Part shown: positions 27,433-35,820 of the stretch, in pieces
Numbering within the stretch: position 1 is the stretch's first letter
How the letters are laid out: each line of letters starts with the position of its first letter
NCBI GenBank assembly: GCA_041396045.1
Contig: JAWKZI010000006.1
Location: forward strand, 124,001-188,000
DNA length: 64,000 nucleotides
Source of the DNA: SHZI01 sp041396045
GTDB lineage: Bacteria > Pseudomonadota > Gammaproteobacteria > Steroidobacterales > GCA-2729495
Direction of reading: 5' to 3'
The notes under the pieces: generated by a model
The model's database searches: none
Told to the model about the DNA's origin: nothing
The model's input: the letters and a program-made list of their open reading frames with translations, nothing else
Made by a program: the position numbers and the translations under genes

Positions 27433-28704
27433 ATGAGTAACCAGATTCCAGCCGTCTACGATTCGCCCATGTTTCGCATGGCCTGCCAGCAGTTTGACCA
27501 GGTCGCTGATTTGCTGGAACTTCCCGGGAATTCGCGCGACCGCCTGAAGCTCCCGAAGCGATCGGTTAGCGTGGCCATGCCGGTACGGCGGGACGATGGC
27601 AGTACGACGGTCTTCATGGGTTATCGCGTGCAACATCATCTGACGCTGGGGCCAACCAAAGGCGGAGTACGGTTTCATCCTGATGTAACACTGGGTGAGG
27701 TGGCGGCGCTGGCCATGTGGATGAGATGGAAGTGTGCGTTGACCGGGCTGCCCTACGGTGGAGCCAAGGGCGGCGTAACCTGCAATCCGCCTGATCTGTC
27801 GATTGGCGAGCTCGAGCGAGTGACCCGTCGCTACACCCAGGAACTGATTCCCTTCATTGGCCCCCAGATCGACATTCCCGCACCTGATATGGGCACCAAC
27901 GAGCAGACCATGGCGTGGATGATGGATACCTACTCTTTGCAACGCGGGCACGGTGTGCCAGCCGTCGTCACCGGCAAGCCGGTGAGCCTCGGCGGGTCGC
28001 TCGGGCGTCGTGAAGCAACGGGTCGTGGTGTTGCTTACCTCGTTTCCCGGGCAATGGAGGTCGTCGGTATTGCCGCGCATGGCGCAACGGCTGTAGTCCA
28101 GGGCTACGGCAACGTGGGTTCGGTGGCGGCCAGAGCCATGGCAGAGCAGGGCATCAGGGTCATTGCCGTGGGCGACGCATACGGTGCACTCCGGAATACG
28201 AAGGGTCTGGATTTCGACAAGCTCGACCAGCATGTTGCCAAAACCGGCAGTGTTGTTGGCTTCGCCGAAGCCGAACCAATTGCCAACGAGCAGTTGCTGC
28301 TGTTGTCGTGCGATATTCTGGTGGCAGCCGCACTCGAACGCCAGATTACTTCTGACAACGCTGCGGGTATTCAATGCCGGATTCTCGCTGAAGGCGCCAA
28401 TGGCCCCACGACACCGGAAGCCGACGCGATCATCGCGCAACGTCCGGAGATCTTTGTGATTCCGGATATCGTTTGCAATGCCGGTGGTGTGATCGTGTCC
28501 TATTTTGAGTGGGTGCAGGATCTGCAGAGTTTCTTCTGGGACGAGGCAGACGTCATGAGCAAGCTTTACCGGATCCTTGACCAGGCCTTTGTGCACACGC
28601 TCGAAACCAGCCGCAAGCGGCAGGTCAGCATGCGCCTCGCCGCCTTGTGCCATGGCATCGCGCGAGTGCACGATGCCAAGCAGACACGCGGGCTGTTTCC
28701 GTGA
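27433..28704 (+). CDS. Glu/Leu/Phe/Val dehydrogenase, NAD-type glutamate dehydrogenase-like
   Basis: A 423-residue enzyme of the RocG/GdhB type: VQHHLTLGPTKGGVRFHPDV, LTGLPYGGAKGGVTCNP with the catalytic lysine, PAPDMGTNEQTMAWMMD, and the nucleotide-binding VVQGYGNVGSVAARAMAE followed by AVGDAYGAL. The acidic residue after the second strand suggests NAD rather than NADP. It differs clearly from the NADP enzyme at 12016. Such enzymes usually work catabolically, turning glutamate into 2-oxoglutarate and ammonium. A GAGAGG ribosome site precedes the ATG. Confidence 0.95.
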   Translation: MSNQIPAVYDSPMFRMACQQFDQVADLLELPGNSRDRLKLPKRSVSVAMPVRRDDGSTTVFMGYRVQHHLTLGPTKGGVRFHPDVTLGEVAALAMWMRWKCALTGLPYGGAKGGVTCNPPDLSIGELERVTRRYTQELIPFIGPQIDIPAPDMGTNEQTMAWMMDTYSLQRGHGVPAVVTGKPVSLGGSLGRREATGRGVAYLVSRAMEVVGIAAHGATAVVQGYGNVGSVAARAMAEQGIRVIAVGDAYGALRNTKGLDFDKLDQHVAKTGSVVGFAEAEPIANEQLLLLSCDILVAAALERQITSDNAAGIQCRILAEGANGPTTPEADAIIAQRPEIFVIPDIVCNAGGVIVSYFEWVQDLQSFFWDEADVMSKLYRILDQAFVHTLETSRKRQVSMRLAALCHGIARVHDAKQTRGLFP

Positions 28705-28725
28705 TGCCGTGGTGCGGAATCAGGG

Positions 28726-29673
28726 CTACTGGTTCCGTACACGTTCCGGCGTTGCAAACTGTGTGAGCCACGCGTTCGTTGCGGCGCTCTCTGTAGCCAG
28801 CCAGGTTTTGAACCGCCGTACCTGCGGGCGGATCAGGGCGTCGGACCGGAAGCGCGCGTGATAAGCGTGCTCCGTCCATACGCCAGTGCTGATCGGGAAC
28901 GGCAAGGACACCTGTCCACCGTCGATCAATTCAGAAATAAGCGCCAGGCCACAAATTGTGAGACCGGCATTGGCCAGTACTGCTTCAACCGCGGGTGTTA
29001 TGCGCTGGAATCGCATGCCCCGGCCGGGTGCCGTGCGTTTCAGGCGCTGCATCTTGATCCAATCGGGCCAATCGGGGGCGGCCGGGTCGTTGCTGTAGAA
29101 ATCAAGGTGCAGCAGCGGAAACCCTTCGAGCCGATCGCGCTTCTTGAGTTGTGCCAGACGGTCGATATTTTCCGGAGAGCTGATTGGGATCAGGAAATCG
29201 TGAAACAGGATGTTGTTGCTGGCACCTTTGGTTCCTGGTCCAAAGCTGATTTCGCAATCAACTGGACCGAGACGCAGCGGTGTCTCACCTTCTCCGTTGA
29301 TGCAGAACAAGATGTTGGGATGTGCGTGCCGGAATCGGCCGAGTCTCGGCTTGAGCCACAACTCGGCAAAATCGGAGGCCACTGCGATATGAATTTCCTG
29401 GCCACGTTGCAGGTCCAGGGCATCGGCAACCAGTTCCAGTTCCCGGAACGCAGCGGTCAGATGCTCCAGCGCGGTTGACAGCGCCGGCGTTGGCTTGAGG
29501 CCGGAACGGCCGCGGACCAGCAGGTCGATACCCAGATAATCTTCCAGCACCTTCACCCGCTGGCCGACTGCAGCCGGAGTAATTGACAGGACATCGGCCG
29601 CTCTCTTCAGAGACCCGGTCCGTACGGCCAGTTCCAGTGCCTGCAATGCCTTGAGATGTGAGGTCACCGCCAT
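28726..29673 (-). CDS. LysR family transcriptional regulator
   Basis: The 315-residue protein has an N-terminal winged helix (residues 1-60: LKALQALELAVRTGSLKRAA, then TPAAVGQRVKVLEDYLGI), and a periplasmic-binding-like effector domain (about 90-300). The layout resembles GcvA-type LysR proteins. It is transcribed divergently from the DUF4242-mddA-diiron genes, with a 111-bp intergenic region holding a perfect palindrome. By the common LysR rule it would control these genes; the effector is unknown but a sulfur compound or thiol is a fair guess. Confidence 0.92.
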   Translation of the reverse strand: MAVTSHLKALQALELAVRTGSLKRAADVLSITPAAVGQRVKVLEDYLGIDLLVRGRSGLKPTPALSTALEHLTAAFRELELVADALDLQRGQEIHIAVASDFAELWLKPRLGRFRHAHPNILFCINGEGETPLRLGPVDCEISFGPGTKGASNNILFHDFLIPISSPENIDRLAQLKKRDRLEGFPLLHLDFYSNDPAAPDWPDWIKMQRLKRTAPGRGMRFQRITPAVEAVLANAGLTICGLALISELIDGGQVSLPFPISTGVWTEHAYHARFRSDALIRPQVRRFKTWLATESAATNAWLTQFATPERVRNQ

Positions 29674-29682
29674 GACGTGACG

Positions 29683-29699
29683 CTAAAGAAAATCTTTAG
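29683..29699. promoter_or_regulatory. Palindromic operator candidate between lysR and DUF4242
   Basis: CTAAAGA-AAA-TCTTTAG is a perfect 17-bp palindrome with 7-bp arms, starting 10 bp from the LysR start codon. A half-site-like TTTTAGT follows about 15 bp downstream (29713-29719). LysR proteins bind such interrupted dyads in divergent promoter regions. The position suits autoregulation and control of the DUF4242 operon. Confidence 0.6.
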
Positions 29700-29784
29700 T
29701 ACGCACAAGAACTTTTAGTTTGCTCGGTGACGGGACAAGGGGGAGGATCGTGGTCAGGAACTGCCTTCCTGCGGAGGTTCATCC

Positions 29785-30069
29785 ATGGCCCATCTGAAAC
29801 GTTATCTGATCGAGCGGGATATCCCCGGCATCGGTGGCATGTCGATCGTAGAGCTATGCGGTGCCGCGCGCGCATCCAATCGAGCCATTGAACAGATCGA
29901 GGGCAACCTGCAGTGGCAACACAGCTACGTGGCGGGGGACAAGACCTACTGCATCTACTTGGCCGAGAGCGAGGCAGTGATTCGAAAGCATGCTGAGCTG
30001 AGCGGCATTCCCGTGACGAGGATCACCGAAGTGCCCCGGATCATCGATCCGCTCACAGCAAACAACTGA
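29785..30069 (+). CDS. DUF4242 (SCO4226-type) small protein
   Basis: A 94-residue protein: MAHLKRYLIERDIPGIGGMS, then QWQHSYVAGDKTYCIYLAES and a C-terminal IRKHAELSGIPVTRITEVPR. This is the ferredoxin-like DUF4242 fold; SCO4226 of Streptomyces is a nickel-binding member of this family. Whether this protein binds nickel is unknown. GGAGG lies 8 bp before ATG. It is the first gene of the run DUF4242-mddA-diiron protein, with 10 bp to mddA. Confidence 0.88.
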   Translation: MAHLKRYLIERDIPGIGGMSIVELCGAARASNRAIEQIEGNLQWQHSYVAGDKTYCIYLAESEAVIRKHAELSGIPVTRITEVPRIIDPLTANN

Positions 30070-30079
30070 GGAGCACACC

Positions 30080-30844
30080 ATGACCGCCTTCTTGTCTGCG
30101 TTTTACAGCATTTGTGTTTACCTGTTCTTTTTCGCGACCTTTCTTTACTCAATCGGGTTCGTCGAGAACGCGATGGTTTCCAAGACCATCGACTCCGGAA
30201 GCAGCGGCAATGTCGTTGCCTCGATCGTGATCAATGTACTGCTATTGACTGTCTTTGCCCTTCAGCACTCGGTGATGGCAAGGCCCGGCTTCAAGCGTGT
30301 CTGGACCCGGATAGTGTCGCCACATGCAGAACGCAGCACTTATGTGCTGTTCGCCAGCCTGGCCCTGGCATTGCTTATCTGGCAGTGGCGTCCCTTGCCG
30401 CAGATGGTGTGGTCCGTTGAAGATACCGGTGCCGCTGTACTGCTCCGGGGCATATCGCTCGCTGGCTGGGCGATGGTGCTGCTAAGTACATTCCTGATCA
30501 GTCATGTTCAATTGTTTGGTCTGAGTCAGGGTTTTGCCCGTCTGCTCGGGCGGCAGCCGTCAGACATGCCGTTCCAGACACCTTATCTCTATCGCTGGCT
30601 AAGACACCCGATCTACGCGGGCTTCATTGTGGCGTTCTGGGCCACGCCAACCATGAGTGTTGGCCACCTGCTTTTCGCCTTCACCACTACGGCTTACATC
30701 TTTATCGGCATCTGGCTTGAGGAGCGAGACCTGATCGCACACTTTGGAGATCGCTATCGGCAATACCGTACACAAGTGGGCATGCTGTTTCCCAGACTGG
30801 GAACTGCCCGGATGGGGAGAAAGCCGGGTGTCGCGGACAGATAA
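30080..30844 (+). CDS. mddA: Methanethiol S-methyltransferase (MddA)
   Basis: The 254-residue integral membrane protein of the NnrU/isoprenylcysteine methyltransferase superfamily carries the pattern of MddA: FATFLYSIGFVENAMVSKTI, FALQHSVMARPGFKRVWTRI, LISHVQLFGLSQ, YRWLRHPIYAGF, ATPTMSVGHLLFAFTTTAY and a final WLEERDLIAHFGDRYRQYR. The RHP and LEERDL elements form the SAM-binding end of the superfamily. MddA methylates methanethiol to dimethyl sulfide with S-adenosylmethionine. It has about six membrane helices. It is 10 bp after DUF4242 with GAGGAG before the ATG. Confidence 0.88.
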   Translation: MTAFLSAFYSICVYLFFFATFLYSIGFVENAMVSKTIDSGSSGNVVASIVINVLLLTVFALQHSVMARPGFKRVWTRIVSPHAERSTYVLFASLALALLIWQWRPLPQMVWSVEDTGAAVLLRGISLAGWAMVLLSTFLISHVQLFGLSQGFARLLGRQPSDMPFQTPYLYRWLRHPIYAGFIVAFWATPTMSVGHLLFAFTTTAYIFIGIWLEERDLIAHFGDRYRQYRTQVGMLFPRLGTARMGRKPGVADR

Positions 30845-30895
30845 GGGACTCCCGCCGCAAGCCAGGCCAACACGAGTCCAGGCGAGGGACAGGTT

Positions 30896-31870
30896 ATGCA
30901 ACAGAACTATGAAACGCTTCTGAAGGCCTCCCTCCGTATCAATTGGCGGCTGGAGGACGTTGTGGGTGATGGCAAGCGGCTGGATTTTTCCAGGCCCTTT
31001 CTCCCGGAGGCTTTCGCACGAACCGCCCCATTGACCTTCCTGACATCCGACGAGCAATTGACCCTGAACCATATTCGGGCGCATGGGTATCTAGCGATGT
31101 TCGAGCTTGTAGAGGGCGTCATCCTGCCCTTCGTCGTGGAGCAGGCGAACACCAAAGATGTCGATGTGTCGTTTCGCACCGAGGCGCTACACCAGTTTGC
31201 CAGTGAGGAAGTCAAACACATGGCCTTGTTCCAGGCTTTTCGTCAGGAGTTTGTTGCCGAATTCGGTGTTGACTGTGGCTTTATCGGGCCCGCGGAAGAA
31301 ATTTCCCGCGCGATCCTTGACCACAGCCCCCTCGCGATTGCGATCCTGGTGCTCGGTATCGAGTGGATGTCGCAGGGGCACTATGTGGAGAGCGTCAGAA
31401 ATGACAACGAGTTCGACCCGCAGTTCAAGAGTCTGCTCAGGCATCACTGGATGGAAGAGATGCAACACGCCAGGATGGATGCACTCGTATTACAGGCCAT
31501 GGCGAACCGGCACGACGAGAGAGATATCGATCGCGCCATCGATGAGTATCTTGAGATTGGTGCCTTTATCGACGCTGGTCTGAAGCAACAGGTTTCACTG
31601 GATCTCGTGAGCTTTGAGCGCGCCGCATGCCGCGCACTACCAGATGAGGAGCGCAAGCAGTTTCTTGAGGTTCAGTATCAGGCGCTGCGCTGGACATTCC
31701 TGGGTTCGGCCATGCTGAACAAGAATTTTCTGATATCACTTGCTCAGGTAAGTCGCGCAGCCAGTCAGCGCGTCGAAAGTGCGGGGCTGGCGATCAGCCA
31801 ACAGCAGGGCGCGACGGCAGCACCTTGGCATTCAGCCGGAAGAGATTGCCAGGGTCGTAACGATCCTTGA
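30896..31870 (+). CDS. Ferritin-like diiron protein (AurF-type oxygenase-like)
   Basis: A 324-residue helical protein with two ExxH motifs placed as in ferritin-like diiron enzymes: HQFASEEVKHMALF (about residue 100-113) and HHWMEEMQHARMDAL (about 183-197), plus glutamates in LFELVEGVILPF... helices. This resembles AurF/p-aminobenzoate N-oxygenase-type diiron oxygenases, but identity is weak. It lies 51 bp after mddA in the same direction. An oxidation step on a sulfur compound or an unrelated role are both open. The last 26 codons overlap the convergent flavoprotein gene. Confidence 0.7.
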   Translation: MQQNYETLLKASLRINWRLEDVVGDGKRLDFSRPFLPEAFARTAPLTFLTSDEQLTLNHIRAHGYLAMFELVEGVILPFVVEQANTKDVDVSFRTEALHQFASEEVKHMALFQAFRQEFVAEFGVDCGFIGPAEEISRAILDHSPLAIAILVLGIEWMSQGHYVESVRNDNEFDPQFKSLLRHHWMEEMQHARMDALVLQAMANRHDERDIDRAIDEYLEIGAFIDAGLKQQVSLDLVSFERAACRALPDEERKQFLEVQYQALRWTFLGSAMLNKNFLISLAQVSRAASQRVESAGLAISQQQGATAAPWHSAGRDCQGRNDP

Positions 31871-33293
31871 GCTTGACCAGACGTGAATAGTTGGCGCCGA
31901 AGTTTGCCCTTACCTTTTCCTGGCTATCGCCGATTTCGGTATTGAAGTAGTAGCCGCGGGTGTAAGGCTCCACAGTGGCCCAGAAGGCCTTGAGCCAGGC
32001 TATATGTGCCGGTGTCTGAGCTGGATCAGTCCAGCTGGTGAGAGTCACCAGATCAAAGCGAGCGCCCCGGTGAGGAAATGCGGTGGCGTCCGGGCGAACT
32101 CGTTGGATTGCGCCGCGCAGATGCTGCAGCAGGATAACAGTCGCCCGGCCGGGGTCCGGTCTGTAGCCCGCCAGCAGGGTGTCGAACAATTCGGGTTGAA
32201 TGCGCTCTACGAAGCCACTTTTCAGATAGTAATTGCGGCCGACTGCATTGGCTTCATCGCCGCTAGTCTGCAAGTCCAGATAGGGCATCGGCTTGATCTG
32301 GTCGGCCAGCGGCTTGCCGAACTGGCGGATCGGCATAATGAGTTTCTCGCCTGTGGAGATTTTGCCGGAGTAACAAACCTCCAGCATCACCATGGGCTCG
32401 CCGCCTGGCGGTGCGACAATTGCACAGTCCAGATTGAGTTCATCGGGTGCCGTCTCGGCGAAATTCGCGAGAAAAGTGAGCACGTCTCGCGCCTGACTGA
32501 AGGGATAGATGATTGATCCACCCAGGATTACCGGCTGAACTTCATGAAGCCGGAATTCGAAGCTGGTAACGACGCCGAAGTTACCGCCACCGCCGCGAAG
32601 TCCCCAGTACAGATCGGGGTTCTCATCCTGACTCGCGCGCCTGACTTCGCCGTCGGCGGTTACCACGTCGGCCGCCAGCATGTTGTCGCAGGCGAGACCA
32701 AACCGCCGACCCAGCCGTCCGAAGCCGCCGCCGAGTGTGAGGCCAGCCGTGCCAGTGTGGGATACGGTTCCGGCCGTTGTCGCCAGGCCGAAGTGCTGGG
32801 ACTCGCGATCCAGTTCGCCCAACAGAGACCCGGCCGGTACAAAGGCACGTTTGGCGCGCGGATCTACCCGTACGCCGCGCATCGCCGACAGGTCAATCAT
32901 CAGGCCACCGTCGCATACGGACTGGCCCGATGTGCTGTGCCCGCCGCCGCGCACGGCAACCAGCAGATTATTGCTGCGGGCGAATTGCACCGCGTTTGAT
33001 ACGTCGGTGGCACCGGTGCATTGGGCGATCAATGCGGGTCGACGATCGATCATCCCGTTCCAGACATGGCGTGCCCGTTCGTAGCCATCCTGTCCGGGAA
33101 GCAGCAGCGGGCCACGCAGGCTGTTGCGGAAATCGTCAACTGCGGAACGGCTGAGCGTCATCTCCCCGCCATTCAGCCGGATGGCGGGGATGTCGCCGGC
33201 CACGGCGGCGATGACCGAGGCAAAGGTGCGGGCGAGGGGTACACCGCCCGCTGCCGCCCCGAGGAAAGATCCGAGCAGTAACCGGCGTTGCAT
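31794..33293 (-). CDS. FAD-linked oxidase of the berberine-bridge (BBE) family, exported
   Basis: A 499-residue protein beginning MQRRLLLGSFLGAAAGGVPL, a twin-arginine-like or signal-anchor leader. The FAD-binding PCMH domain contains VRGGGHSTSGQSVCDGG, in which the histidine is the usual covalent FAD attachment residue, and GTAGLTLGGGFGRLGRRFGL. The expected second attachment cysteine may be in GLACDNML. The BBE tail YYFNTEIGDSQEKVRANFGANYSRL (residues about 450-475) closes with YDPGNLFRLN. Such enzymes oxidise sugars, alcohols or secondary metabolites with O2. GTG 33296 is an alternative start. It is convergent with the diiron gene. Confidence 0.9.
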   Translation of the reverse strand: MQRRLLLGSFLGAAAGGVPLARTFASVIAAVAGDIPAIRLNGGEMTLSRSAVDDFRNSLRGPLLLPGQDGYERARHVWNGMIDRRPALIAQCTGATDVSNAVQFARSNNLLVAVRGGGHSTSGQSVCDGGLMIDLSAMRGVRVDPRAKRAFVPAGSLLGELDRESQHFGLATTAGTVSHTGTAGLTLGGGFGRLGRRFGLACDNMLAADVVTADGEVRRASQDENPDLYWGLRGGGGNFGVVTSFEFRLHEVQPVILGGSIIYPFSQARDVLTFLANFAETAPDELNLDCAIVAPPGGEPMVMLEVCYSGKISTGEKLIMPIRQFGKPLADQIKPMPYLDLQTSGDEANAVGRNYYLKSGFVERIQPELFDTLLAGYRPDPGRATVILLQHLRGAIQRVRPDATAFPHRGARFDLVTLTSWTDPAQTPAHIAWLKAFWATVEPYTRGYYFNTEIGDSQEKVRANFGANYSRLVKLKDRYDPGNLFRLNAKVLPSRPAVG

Positions 33294-33377
33294 CACGTGT
33301 TACTCCACACCTTCAGCCGGGAGAAAAATTGGCACGAATCCGGAAAAATACCAGTGGGGCCGCGCCGCTGCCGCTGC

Positions 33378-35313
33378 CTAGATTTCGATCTGGATCCCCA
33401 ATTCGACGACTTGCTCGGTGGGTAACCCGTAGTAGATGGCTGCTCGTTGTGCATTGCGGGTGATCAGCGCAAACAGCCGCTCGCGCCAGTAAGCCATGCC
33501 GTGTGCATCGTCCCGGGGGATCACCGTCTCGATACCCAGGTAATACGTGGTCTCCTTCAGATCGATGACCAGGCCCAGCCGCTCGCAGCCCCGGAGGGTG
33601 ACGGGAATATTTGGGGTCTGCATGTAGCCGTAGTGCATGACCACGCGGAACAGACCGTCGGCCAGGCGTTGTACGGCTACCCGTTCTCGCGCCGGTACCC
33701 GGGGCCGGTTGTCTGTACGCAGAGTTAGTAGCACGACCTGTTCGTTCAGCACACGGTTCCGCGCCAGATGATGCCGGAGAATTGCGGGCACGCCTTCCGA
33801 GTAGCGCGCCAGGAATACGCCCGTACCCGGGATGGTATGTGCGCGCTCCCGCTCCGCCGATGCGAGAAACTCCGGAATGCCCAGGCGCATTTTGTCCAGG
33901 CTGCCCAGAACCAGACGCCGGCCCCGGCGCCAGGTAGTCATTACCGTGAACACCAGCACGCCAACCAGAAGCGGATACCAGCCGCCGTCGAAAAATTTGA
34001 ACAGATTGGCGCCGAGGAATGCCCAGTCGACAATCCAGATGGTCAGCACACCGATGATGGCCAGCCACGGTCGTTGCCAGTGGCGCCAGGCCACTACAGC
34101 AGCCAGCAAGGTGGTGATGGCCATGTCTGTCGACACCGACAGGCCGTAGGCGGCGCCCAGCCGGTCGGAGGATCCGAAGCCGAGCACAAGGCCGATCGTG
34201 GCGGCCATGAGCAGCCAGTTTGCAAGTGGAATATAGATTTGTCCGCGTTCCGTGGCCGAGGTGTGTACAACCTTCATGCCCGGCAACATGCCAAGGCGCA
34301 CAGCCTGGGCGGTCAGCGAAAAAGTTCCGGTGATGACCGCCTGCGACGCGATTATTGTCGCCAGCGTGGCCAGCACAACCAGGGCCAGCCGCATTTCTGC
34401 CGGCGCCAGATCGAAGAAGGGATGGGCGGCTTCTGCGGGCTTCGTGAGGATCAATGCACCCTGTCCGAAGTAATTGAGCAGCAGCGCAGGCAATACCACG
34501 CCGAACCAGGAGAGGCGGATGGGTCCCAGGCCGAAGTGGCCCATATCCGCGTACAGGGCTTCACCGCCGGTAACCACCAGGAAGATCGTGCCGAGGACCA
34601 GATAGCCGGTCATTCCATTGGCCTGGAAGAAGGTCAGTGCGTGCAGCGGATTCACGGCGGCAAGGACGGCTGGCTGCAGCAAAATGCCCCGCACGCCCAG
34701 CACAGCCAGGACCAGAAACCACACGCACATCACAGGCCCGAAAACGCTGCCGATGCGCTGGGTGCCGTGGCGCTGAAAGAAAAACAGGCTGGCGAGGATC
34801 AGGATCGTTAACGGCACGATCCATACTTCCAGTGCACCATGCACGCGACCCAACCCTTCGATGGCACTGAGCACGGAGATGGCCGGGGTGATTGTCCCGT
34901 CGCCATACAGCAGGGCCGCGCCGAACAGTCCCAGTGGCACGAGCAGAATGCGGGCGGCCCGGTGTTGACGTTCCAGCGGTCGCAGCAGGGCCACCAGCGC
35001 GATGATGCCGCGCCCTCGCCATGGTTGTCCTGGCGCATGACGAAGACCAGATACTTGATCGAGATGATCAGGATCAGCGCCCAGAAGACCAGTGACAGAA
35101 TGCCGAGGATATTCTCCGGCGTAACGGGTATTGATAGGCACCGAAAAAGCACTGCCGGATCGCGTACAGTGGGCTGGTACCGATGTCGCCAAAAACCACC
35201 CCAAGTGCGCCCAGGCCCGCCGGCAGCAAGGCCGAAGGACGGGGCTCATCGCCGACAAGCTGGTCTACGGTACGCTGATCGCCGATATGGTGATCGTCGC
35301 GCCTACCAGCCAT
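33378..35313 (-). CDS. kup: Kup-type potassium uptake transporter, N-terminus frameshifted twice
   Basis: From about 35010 down to 33378 the frame is intact: IIALVALLRPLERQHRAARI, LYGDGTITPAISVLSAIEGL, then SASERERAHTIPGTGVFLAR and the cytosolic tail ending YYGLPTEQVVELGIQIEI, as in E. coli Kup (622 residues). The N-terminal part needs three frames: ALGVVFGDIGTSPLYAIRQ (to about 35131), PVTPENILGILSLVFWALIL (to about 35012), then the main frame. Restoring both shifts gives a normal Kup. Kup is a proton-coupled K+ importer with 12 helices. The start ATG 35313 is approximate. Confidence 0.88.
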
Positions 35314-35345
35314 TTGCAGAAAAACCTGTACCGGGGAGACGTGTC

Positions 35346-35798
35346 ATGAAACGCCAGTTGCTGCTATTCGCCTTGTTCATCATTTCGCTGCCGGCTCCGT
35401 TTCTGGTGCCTGGCGTCGCCGCCGCCGACGGCACACTGGTGACGGTGCAGGTCACCAACGTGGTCAAGCCCGAGGGCGTGTTGATGGTCGGCGCCTATAC
35501 CAGCTCCGACACCTGGCTGGGTGCCGCCCCGGCTGCCCACAAGAATATACCGGTACCGGAAAACGTGCGGGACGGAATGGTGAGTTTTGAAATGCGCTTG
35601 CCGCCGGGCAACTACGCGCTGTCAATCCTGCAGGACCTGAACGGCAACCAGAAGCTGGATACCAATTTTCTGGGCATTCCGACCGAACCGTCCGGCTCGT
35701 CCAACGATGCACCAGCGAGGTTCTCCGCACCCAAGTTCAAGGATGCACTGTTCACCGTGAGCGACGAGCCGGTGACGCTGCGTATCACCCTGCGTTGA
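35346..35798 (+). CDS. DUF2141 domain secreted protein
   Basis: A 150-residue protein with signal peptide (MKRQLLLFALFIISLPAPFL, cleavage near VAAADG) and a beta-sandwich with LPPGNYALSILQDLNGNQKL and GIPTEPSGSSNDAPARFSAP, the DUF2141 hallmark. Function unknown; these proteins are periplasmic or outer-membrane associated. GGGAG precedes the ATG. Downstream genes (FAD oxidoreductase, DUF2868, DUF3482) follow closely in the same direction. Divergent from kup. Confidence 0.9.
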   Translation: MKRQLLLFALFIISLPAPFLVPGVAAADGTLVTVQVTNVVKPEGVLMVGAYTSSDTWLGAAPAAHKNIPVPENVRDGMVSFEMRLPPGNYALSILQDLNGNQKLDTNFLGIPTEPSGSSNDAPARFSAPKFKDALFTVSDEPVTLRITLR

Positions 35799-35820
35799 AG
35801 CTGGTTGCAACCGGGACCGG

